Of a stretch of 64,000 bases of DNA, positions 56,701 through 64,000 are shown piece after piece. Both the position numbers and the translations under genes were made by a program. The DNA comes from Ceraceosorus guamensis (lineage: Eukaryota > Basidiomycota > Exobasidiomycetes > Ceraceosorales > Ceraceosoraceae). Position 1 is the first letter of the stretch, and each line of letters starts with the position of its first letter. The notes beneath the pieces were generated by a model. That model did no database searches. It was given only the letters and a program-made list of their open reading frames with translations, and was not told the origin of the DNA. The stretch is taken from contig NW_020290012.1 of assembly GCF_003144195.1 (NCBI RefSeq), positions 248,001 to 312,000 of the forward strand. Reading direction: 5' to 3'.

Positions 56701-59696
56701 GTATGAGGTGTTTCTGAACGCGTGCATCGACGGCCGAAAGGACGTCATCCAGAATGATGGTGCTCGTGCGAGCGTACAGCGCGCGTGCGAGGCACACTCT
56801 TGCTCTTTGACCGCCGGATAATGTTCCTGCTGCAATCCTGGTGGCGTCGCCATCCTTCATCTCCTGAAGGTCTTCTACAAGTGCGCACGCCTTCAAGATC
56901 GTTTCGTACCGCACAGCGTCGTAAGGTGTGATATACAGGATGTTCTGAGGTTCCGGGTCGCCGATGAATAGGATCGAAAGTTAGCAGACTATCGGGATCG
57001 CTTTCAAAGAGACGTCGATTCTGCTCACCTGTCGTATGGACAGCCCAGCCTGCAGCCAAGGCGATTGTCCAGCAAACGAAACATCGCTGCGACGTCCATC
57101 AACAAACTTGTTCAGAACCAGCTTGCCACTCAGACAGATCGTCTCCCCAAGCAAGGAGTGCAAAAGCGTCGATTTCCCAGAGGCCGTCGGACCAGACACG
57201 ACACAGAGCCCAGCAGGAGGAAAGTCGAGCGTGGGAAGCTGCAAGGTGAACATGGCGGATGAGGCGTCCAATTTGGGTCTGTGCCAGACGAACGCAGCAG
57301 GTCCCTCGATCCGAAGAGTGGAAGTCGTGGTGGAGATATCGAGCGAGCTAGGCGCACGCATGCCGGGAGTGCATTTCAATCCCGAAATCATGACCTCCAC
57401 CTCTTCCTCGTCCAGAAAGGCTGCAATACGAGAGACTGCAATCGCACTGTTGATGAAGACGCTTACAAAAGTGGGAATCACGTTCAAAGGCTTGAAGCGA
57501 GAGGTCGTACAAGGTGAGTCCAAAAGCGCCACGAGCAAGGAGAAACCTCATCACTCACAGTTCGCAGCATGGCAAAGAGCGTAATAGCGGTAAAAGCGAC
57601 TGGAGAGGCGGTGTCAAAGTGCTCAGATACCAAGACGTCCCGTGATTTTGGTCCGAGTGCGACACACTCACCTGGCACAGTAAGCTGATTGCCCTGTACA
57701 TAAGTGTAGCAGTAGATGGAAGTTAAAGTGACAGCGATGGGCGTCACGAGCCACAGAGCAATGAAGGCCAAATCCAGCAGTCTGACTCTGATGAGCGCAT
57801 TCAACTCCTCGTTTCTCGCTAGCAGTATCCGGTCTCTCCATCTGGCTTCCACGCCTTGTTGCTTGACGAATTTGATGTTCGTCAGCACAGAAGCTACGAG
57901 GGAGATCCTCTTGTCCGTCGCGGAACGCCAACGTCTTTGCACTCTGATCGCTACTCTACCCAACAGATGGTTGATGGGCAACACGAGTATCAAGAGCGCA
58001 GCTCCGGCGAGTGATGCCCAACCCATCAGTCGATAGAGTAGAAAGGTAGCAAGGATAGCTTCCATAGGTGCACCGTACAATTGATGCGCATCGCAGCCCA
58101 GCCGAAGCAAGGTGTTGATGTCCGTACCGATCATATTGACCACCTTTCCCACATCTGCTCTGCTCTCCTTTATGGTCTGTTGCGCTTTGATAGCTCCTTT
58201 GCGTTCGCTGGCACCTTTCAGAGGTGTACGTTCGGTTTTGCTCTCTGCAGGAGTTCCCGTCACCTCTTCTGGTGCTCCGCTAAGGTACCTCCTCTTCAAA
58301 ACTTTTTCGAACAAGGCCATGACGAGTGTGATGCGGATTCTCAAACCCACTTGTCTGGCATTGTGGTACGATCTGACCTGTGCGACGTACTGCGCTGCAG
58401 TTGCGACGAGCGTGGCGATAGCTAGAGCAAGTGCCAGACTTCTTGGTGTCCATTCTGCAGACGAGCCAGCGCCCATCTTTTGGCCTTCCGAAAGTGCTTG
58501 TTGATCTTCCTGTGCTGCAGCTGTAAGAGCTTCGAGGATGCGACGCATGAGTGCGGGTCCAGCATAAGCCAAAGATACGCTGGTGACTTTCCACAGAGCA
58601 TCGCAGATAATGTCCCGCTTGTTGGCGGAGAGAAGCGCGGAGATAAGTCTGCGCGTAGAGGAACCTTGTCTGGATGCGAGCAGAGCACTGAACTTGCGAT
58701 ACAGAATCGACACGTCGTTGACGCTTCTCAACCTCCAAATGTCTGTGGGTAGAAGAGGTCTTGACAGAGCTAGCTTCTGCAAAGGCGCCATCCAAGTGTA
58801 CGTCAGGGACTGGTACAAGGAGCAATAGTCCTCTGGCGTAGTTGGAGAGGCCTAACAGGAATGCCATCAGTGATGCGAGTGGATGATGTGGAGCATGGTG
58901 AATGGTGCACTCACCTCGTAGCTCTCTTTGATATTCTCAGTCTCGGGTGTGACTACGTCGTCGGCCAATCGCTGCCTCTCGCACACTGGCACCTGCCCAT
59001 CCCATCCACCTGGCGCCGTAGGCATTGAGAGAACGAGGACTAAGCAGACTCCTGTCAGTATCGCGTCCAGGAGTGGTGGCACAACGTCAGATGCTGCGAG
59101 AGTCGAGCGGTCGCTGAGCAGCGCTGGGAGATATTCCAAGATGCGCCTTAGAGGTAGAAGGATGTGCAGCAATAGAAGCAACGATGCCGCGAGCGGAGGC
59201 GTTTTGGGCGGTCGTAAGAGTAGAAGAGAAAGAATGAGCAGCTACAAAGGGTAAGAGCTCAGCTGTCGCCATCAGAGGCGGGGTCTGCCATTCCTCGAGA
59301 CCGAGATGCACTCACCCACGTCGTGGCACAACTCAGAGAGGCCATCTCCACTCCGCCTCGAGCATGATAAGCGCTGGACCAAGTCCAAGCACAAGCCTGT
59401 CCAACAGAGATTGCCTCAACGCACAGCACCCTGCCTCTCTGCCTTTTCGTTCCATCCAAGCCGAAATCGCTCTGCTTGGCTTCTCTACCAGGCACCAGAC
59501 CTCTCCGCATCCATCCCCCCCTCCTATCTGCCACATCTTGATCAGTCACAAACGGCTCTGGTAGGAGTTGAGGAAAGACAAAGGACTTGAGAAGCAGTAG
59601 TGGGACAGCTGAAAGGGGAAGGAATGGTAACCAAGGGAGAGATGGTAGTGGAGCCCACTGCTGCCCCACCGCTGCGCTGATCGAAGTGACTAGCAT
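53762..59696 (-). CDS. ABCC-family (MRP/Ybt1/Ycf1-like) ABC transporter, 16 exons
   Basis: ABCC full transporters pump conjugates, bile acids or drugs into the vacuole or out of the cell. The model is complement(join(53762..53877, 53970..54060, 54148..54208, 54305..54705, 54787..54850, 54920..55014, 55093..55200, 55275..55371, 55451..55478, 55541..55785, 55860..56944, 57029..57490, 57559..57599, 57672..58851, 58915..59241, 59316..59696)), 1593 residues, the usual size. An N-terminal hydrophobic TMD0-like region (1-230) precedes TMD1. NBD1 has Walker A GPTASGKST (743-751), signature LSGGQRARV (839) and Walker B TIILDD with the Asp typical of ABCC NBD1. NBD2 has GRTGSGKTS (1376), Q-loop VVPQDPVLF, an unusual signature FSAGQAQ, Walker B IVLLDEATSNTD and switch His in VAHRIRTIMDYDRI. 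Two exons are only 28 and 41 bases. The acceptor before 54208 (AAAAG) was chosen by homology; a CTAG 57 bases earlier keeps frame and adds 19 residues. Confidence 0.9.
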
Positions 59697-60363
59697 CCCA
59701 CGTGGAATCGCGCGGACCGTTGACCTTCAGGTCAAGAGTCCCGTCCGCCAAACACGCTCGCCTTCTCGACAGTGCCGAATATTGTCGACGACGGTGATAG
59801 CGCGAAGGTGTCTAGATGACGTGGGTTGGGAGGGAAGTCTGGTGCAGGATTAACGAGCGCAGCTTGATGAAATCCCTCACTTGTGCACACATCTCGCAGC
59901 CAGTGTGAGTCAGAGCGAATGTCAATTGAGGGGCGGGCAAGGTCATCTCCGCGGACTTGACGCTTTTCCCCGGAGAGACGCAGACGGCAAGATCGCTGAG
60001 GGCGACATCCGGACGCGCTTGCAGGCCGGCCAGCCGATGATATGTGTGCATAGAGACCTCCACCCAGCAGCAGCAGCATGCAATTCACGATGGTGAATGA
60101 ATCAAGATAGGCCCTGATCGTGGCGCATTGTGATTCGCAATTCACCATTCACCGTGGTGGGGGGGACCTTGCTGTGCAGATTCGTGCTTATCCTGTTTTG
60201 CACACGACGACCAATCGCATTGAAGCCAAAGCAAAGCAAAGCAAAGCAAAGCAAAGCAAAGCAAAGCAAAGCAAAGCAAAGCGCTTTGCGAACACATCAC
60301 CGACAGCAGCCACCAAGCAAGCAATCGCGCTTTTGACCGTGTTGGGTGTGAACGGCCGCGATC
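59697..60363. other. Divergent promoter region between the ABC transporter and fructosamine kinase genes
   Basis: This 667-base spacer lies between genes that point apart, so it probably serves both. It has ATTGTGATTCGCAATTCACC words at about 60127-60146 and a pentanucleotide repeat listed separately. No exon was seen. Confidence 0.5.
60225..60283. repeat. (AAAGC)n pentanucleotide tandem repeat
   Basis: About eleven exact copies of AAAGC run to within 80 bases of the kinase start codon, so the repeat is in its promoter or leader. The lack of variation between copies suggests a young or unstable array. Confidence 0.95.
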
Positions 60364-62109
60364 ATGCGAGCAGAATCAGCCTTGCTCAGTCTCTTGCAAG
60401 CCAAATTGCCGGACTTGGCACCCTTTACAGCGCTTACTTCCACCAAGTTTTCCACATCCACCGGCCAAGCGCTCTTTTGCAAGCTATCTGGCTTGAGCGA
60501 TGCACCTCAAGTGCTGGGTGAGGCCAGCTCTCTACAAGCTCTCCAAGCTGCCTCTACCGCGACAGGCGAAGCGAGTCTGACCCCTCCCATCCGAGCTTGC
60601 GGAGAGACGCAAGATGGTAAACAATTTTTGTTCACCGATCACGTGGAATTTGGAAGTGGAAGGAGCGAAGCGGTGATGAAGCAGCTGGGGAAAAGATTGG
60701 CAGAGATGCATCTGAATGGAAAGAGTGACAGGTTTGGATTTCACGTGCCTACTCATTGCGGCGCTACCGTGAGTCTTCAATTGCTTCGTTGCCATTGACT
60801 TGCGTGCATCGTCTCGCCGGCTTTGCAGTCTGAGCGAGCGTGCATCTCATTGAAGTGAAACTGCGCCCTTCCTGCTCGCTTCGATTCGCGCTGCTCTGCT
60901 CCACTTCAGGAACAAGACAATACGTTCGAAGACAAGTGGTCCACATTCTGGACGGAACGCAGGATTGGCGACCTCGTTCGTAGGTTGGCAGATGCGGATG
61001 TGACTCGCCTAGACAAAGAGCTTCGACAGCAGTGAGTGGGAAACTCGGCTTCTAGGGCTCGCACCCGTCTCACGTGCGACGCTGAAGCTCTCGTGCGCGA
61101 TTGCGCATCACACGTCTCCCAACTTTAGCGTTTGGCCAATTCTTTTCTCGAAAGAGACGGATGCGAAGATCAAGCCCGCCATCTTGCACGGCGATCTTTG
61201 GAGCGGCAATTACGGAGGTGAGCGTTTTCCGCTTCACATCATGCCTGGCCCTCTCCTTGTGCCCTGCCGAATTTCTCACTCAATCTTCTCGCTCCCCGCC
61301 GTATTCTGCCCTCTGCAGTCGGTCCGGACGGCACGGCAATCATATTCGAGTGAGTCGTCATCAACTTTGACGCTCATAACCCCGACCACCGCTGACGACT
61401 AGCGGCCATCTTACGGACATTTGATGCGCGGACCAGCCCAAGCTCGTATTACGGTCACAATGAAGCCGAATTGGGCATTTGTCACATGTTCGGTGGATTT
61501 AGCAGCGCTTTCTTTCGGGGGTGAGTCAGGCGTCGAGGCGAACTTCTGCATCACAACTCGGCTCAAGACTCTCGGAATAGCTCATCGAAATGCTTCTTCA
61601 TACGCCTCTACATACCAAACGTAACTCGTGCGCGCTGTCGCATTGCGAATGGTGTAGATATCACGACGTGGTGAGTCTGAGCACATCAAAATCCATCCCA
61701 ACGCCGGTCTGCGTCTAACGAAGTCTCTGCCTGGCGGATCGCTCCGCAGATTCCAAAGCTTCAACCGCACTACGAAGAGAGACAAAAGGCGTACGAGGTG
61801 AGTTGCGCTACGTCTCTTCTTCCACATGCCCATCATCCCCTTCAGCGCACTCAAGTGATAGCCTGCGCTACGCATTCTTGGCGATGCGTCGCAGCTGTAT
61901 CATCACCTCAACCACGCTTTGTGAGTGTTCGCGCTCGCATTGACATTTGCCATGACGCTGCTCGCAACCACTGACGAGCATTTGCTTTGATCCCTCGTAT
62001 GTGCCCAAGAATGTTCGGAGGTAGCTACAAATCGGGCGCTACTAGCATCATGAGGGATCTGGTACGGTGGGGCAAGAGCCAAGGAGCAAGACATCGGGCT
62101 GATCTTTGA
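60364..62109 (+). CDS. Fructosamine/ketosamine-3-kinase
   Basis: This enzyme phosphorylates protein-bound ketosamines (fructosamine, ribulosamine, erythrulosamine) at O-3 so that they fall apart, repairing glycated proteins in the cytosol. The model is join(60364..60768, 60910..61031, 61129..61217, 61319..61349, 61437..61520, 61658..61670, 61750..61797, 61895..61920, 62010..62109), 305 residues, the family length. Blocks in order: GEASSLQAL (nucleotide-binding Glu region), LFTDHVEFGSGR, LAEMHLNGKSDRFGF, FEDKWSTFWTERRIGDLV, VWPILFSKE, the catalytic loop HGDLWSGN (D198), PSSYYGHNEAELGICHMFGG and the C-terminal IPKLQPHYEERQKAY with LYHHLNHALMFGGSYK. All junctions are in phase and rebuild family sequence, including a 13-base exon (G-YHDV) and exons of 31 and 26 bases. 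Three introns sit within the last 450 bases. Confidence 0.92.
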
Positions 62110-62279
62110 GAAGTAGATGACCGTTCGTGTATGACAGCCAGCAGCTGGACGACGTGTGATCTCGTTGGCGTAGCTGCATGGCGTCATGATGTGGTCGCAA
62201 TCTCTATGCCTCTGCTTCATGGCGCTTTCACTATTGATGCATTCAGTGCTTGCAAATGCAATGTCTACATGCGCACATC

Positions 62280-63068
62280 TTATTTGACACCGCCGCCAAC
62301 CTCCTTGATAGTCTCGAGGAAAGCTTTAGGATCGTGGGCAAATCTGCCAAGGAATAGACCATCTACGCCCTCTTCCAACTTGGTGAACAGACCCGGTCCA
62401 GCCGATCCGCCGTACAGGATTCTGACTACTCCCGATCTTCCTAGGCTGTGCGCTTTTTGTCTGAGCGCTTGCGTCACAGCAACGACGTGTTCCGCGCTTG
62501 CAGGTTCGGAAGCTCCGATGGCCCAAACCGGTTCATAGGCCAACACCACTTCTGCATCTTCTCTGATCTTGGCAAACACCTGTTCCACTTGAACCCAGCA
62601 TTCATCCACCGCTTTTTGTACGCCTCCTCCCTTGGTCACTTCGCCGATGCAGATCAGAGGGATCATGTTGTTCCTCACAGCACCCTCCGCTTTCAGAGCT
62701 ACGCTCTCGTCCGTCTCTCCAAACAACTTTCGACGCTCCGCATGACCCATCTCCACAAATTTGACTCCCGCCTGCGCCAGGTTTTTGGGCGAAACTTCTC
62801 CAGTGAATGCTCCAGCGTCCGAATGATGACTGTCTTGAGCACCCAGCAAGAGAGGCGAGTTGTTGGACTTGATGATCTGTGCGTAGGGAAGGATGGTTAG
62901 GAAATCGGGAATGACAAAGACGTCGGTTGGCTGATTGAGCGAGGTGATCAGGCGGGAAAGGGGTGGGAGAACGGCTTCCAAATAATCGTTTGTCTTGGCT
63001 AGATCAAAGTACATCTTGTAAGAGACGCCGACCAGACGTCGGCGCGTAGGTGGTGCCGAGGAGGACAT
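62280..63068 (-). CDS. Triosephosphate isomerase paralogue (possible erythrulose-phosphate isomerase)
   Basis: This is a TIM-barrel isomerase of the triosephosphate isomerase superfamily: a single exon of 262 residues. Catalytic positions are kept: K18 in VSYKMYF, H109 in MGHAERRKLFGE and E179 in YEPVWAIG. It departs from true TIM: the usual NWK is SYK, GHSERR is GHAERR, the loop-6 hinge after WAIG reads ASEPAS instead of TGKTAT, the phosphate loop is YGGSAGPG, and the C-terminal GGASL-type stretch is LGRFAHDP. Such paralogues in bacteria and in the Yarrowia erythritol cluster isomerise L-erythrulose 1-phosphate or D-erythrulose 4-phosphate, so a tetrose-phosphate role is more likely than glycolysis; this is inference. 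It converges with the ketosamine kinase, 170 bases apart. Confidence 0.85.
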   Translation of the reverse strand: MSSSAPPTRRRLVGVSYKMYFDLAKTNDYLEAVLPPLSRLITSLNQPTDVFVIPDFLTILPYAQIIKSNNSPLLLGAQDSHHSDAGAFTGEVSPKNLAQAGVKFVEMGHAERRKLFGETDESVALKAEGAVRNNMIPLICIGEVTKGGGVQKAVDECWVQVEQVFAKIREDAEVVLAYEPVWAIGASEPASAEHVVAVTQALRQKAHSLGRSGVVRILYGGSAGPGLFTKLEEGVDGLFLGRFAHDPKAFLETIKEVGGGVK

Positions 63069-64000
63069 CTTGGTCGTGCAAATATACGTTGAAAAGGCGG
63101 AACTACAGAAGGAGAGGAGGAGGGGAGGGGGCGATGGATTGGTTGTTGAAGCCGGGAGCTTTTGTTAGACGTGCGTCAAGTCTAGTCTGGCTTTGATGAA
63201 ACACTTACGAGACGGACACTTCGGCGTGGGATTTCGAACAACCCCTATGCTTCGGAGCTGGGTTGGAGTTGGAAGCTTGCAGCGTGTGGAAAATTCAGAG
63301 CGTGAATAGTAGATCGTGGGTGGAGGAAACCAACGAGAAAGCTTTGCGACTGGCTGAACTCAAGTCACGAGTCCTTCTTCGGCAAAGGGAGTCGTGAGTT
63401 TCCGTGGCGGTCGCTTGTAAGTGCAGGCAGGCATGGCTGAGATGCAACAGTCTGTGGGCTGAGGTCCGTGCGCACCTACTGTTCCACCCAGTCACGTGGT
63501 CATTTGCCCGTAGATCGACTCTACGCCGCGTGCATCTGCGCATGACATCACCACTTGACTCACACTTCCACCACCACCACAGCAGCAAATTTATAGTCGT
63601 GTGTAGCGTATGTGTCATGCACGCCTTGCAGCAGCAGCAGCGTCATTTCACGCGCTGTCCCACCACCGCGCTGACTGGCCGCATGTCCCTCATACTTCGT
63701 GATGTGTTGGGGCTGCTGAATGCTGATCGCGTAGCGCTGACTGATGAGCCTTTTCTCCACAGGCTCGCCGCTAACCGGTCGGACGCGTCGTCCACCCGAT
63801 ATCCGGCCTGCGCTGGGATGATCGAGGAGCACAAAAGGACTTGTATACGAACACCGCCCGCCATTCGTGCTTGTGTATGCAGATCATCATGTCTTCTTCA
63901 ACGACATGATCTTGTCCAGCATCCCTTCATTCACCTTCATTGCCAGATCCCTCTTCACCAGTCGCTCACTTGCCATCCCACAGCGCATTCATTCCTTGCC
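63069..64000. other. Right-hand end, no gene recognised
   Basis: These 932 bases should contain the promoter of the TIM paralogue at the left. A purine-rich GGAGGAGGGG stretch lies at about 63112-63131, AGTCACGAGTC and AGTCGTGAGTT words at about 63362-63400 and a CAG run at about 63630-63641. No exon with family resemblance was found; a gene may begin beyond the edge. Confidence 0.45.

Noticed and set aside
57600-57671. In-frame open segment of 72 bases in the ABC transporter
   Set aside because: Removing it joins LTVP to VAFTAITLFAMLR as in the family; the segment starts GTGAGT and ends CCAG.
1-64000. Secondary-metabolite, effector or mating-type cluster
   Set aside because: The neighbours belong to unrelated housekeeping and signalling families, with no synthase, homeodomain, pheromone or secreted-effector run.

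Overview
The window is nuclear DNA of a basidiomycete fungus, most likely a smut relative (Ustilaginomycotina). The genes are eukaryotic, with many introns of about 60-100 bases that nearly always open with GTGAGT or GTAAGT. The protein set is fungal: a Ssk2-type MAPKKK, a DOCK exchange factor, INO1, a DHA1 drug transporter, a Pcl-like cyclin and COX13. The spacers carry degenerate AGTCGTGAGT and ATTCGTGATTC words of the kind I associate with smut genomes. The species cannot be named from the sequence alone. Exon models below were built by hand from splice sites, reading phase and remembered family motifs; no alignment was run.

Layout. From <1 to 3015 (+) lies the 3' part of a gamma-tubulin complex component. 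Convergent to it, 3200-10492 (-), is a six-exon DOCK-family protein of about 2309 residues. A BTB/POZ protein (11481-13781, +), an MFS transporter (15018-17246, +) and an unassigned acidic protein (17913-19545, +) follow. A five-exon MAPKKK (19874-26206, -) and an NT-C2 (EEIG1/EHBP1-type) protein with a striking histidine run (27049-30490, -) come next. After a 3.2 kb gene-free spacer there are three genes in tandem: INO1 (33702-35426), a zinc-ribbon/2OG-oxygenase-like protein (35886-38327) and a GPALPP/DUF3752 protein (38823-40348). A conserved fungal low-complexity protein (40543-43269, -) and COX13 (44634-45305, -) precede a 5 kb spacer. The right end holds a cyclin (50313-53397, +), a 16-exon ABCC transporter (53762-59696, -), a nine-exon fructosamine kinase (60364-62109, +) and, convergent with it, a triosephosphate isomerase paralogue (62280-63068, -).

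The genes do not form one pathway or an obvious cluster; this looks like an ordinary housekeeping and signalling stretch. The only pair with a plausible shared theme is the ketosamine kinase next to the TIM paralogue (small sugar-phosphate and glycation-repair chemistry), and that link is inference. I saw no transposon coding sequence, viral relic, CRISPR array, tRNA or rRNA. The most unusual items are tiny exons (13, 26, 28, 31 and 41 bases) in the two right-hand genes, an oxygenase-like protein that seems to lack one iron ligand, a 22-histidine loop inside a C2-type domain, a BTB fold split by about 250 residues, a 26-base perfect palindrome in the kinase tail and a recurrent GCATATATGC palindrome in spacers. 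I found no convincing undescribed multi-gene system.
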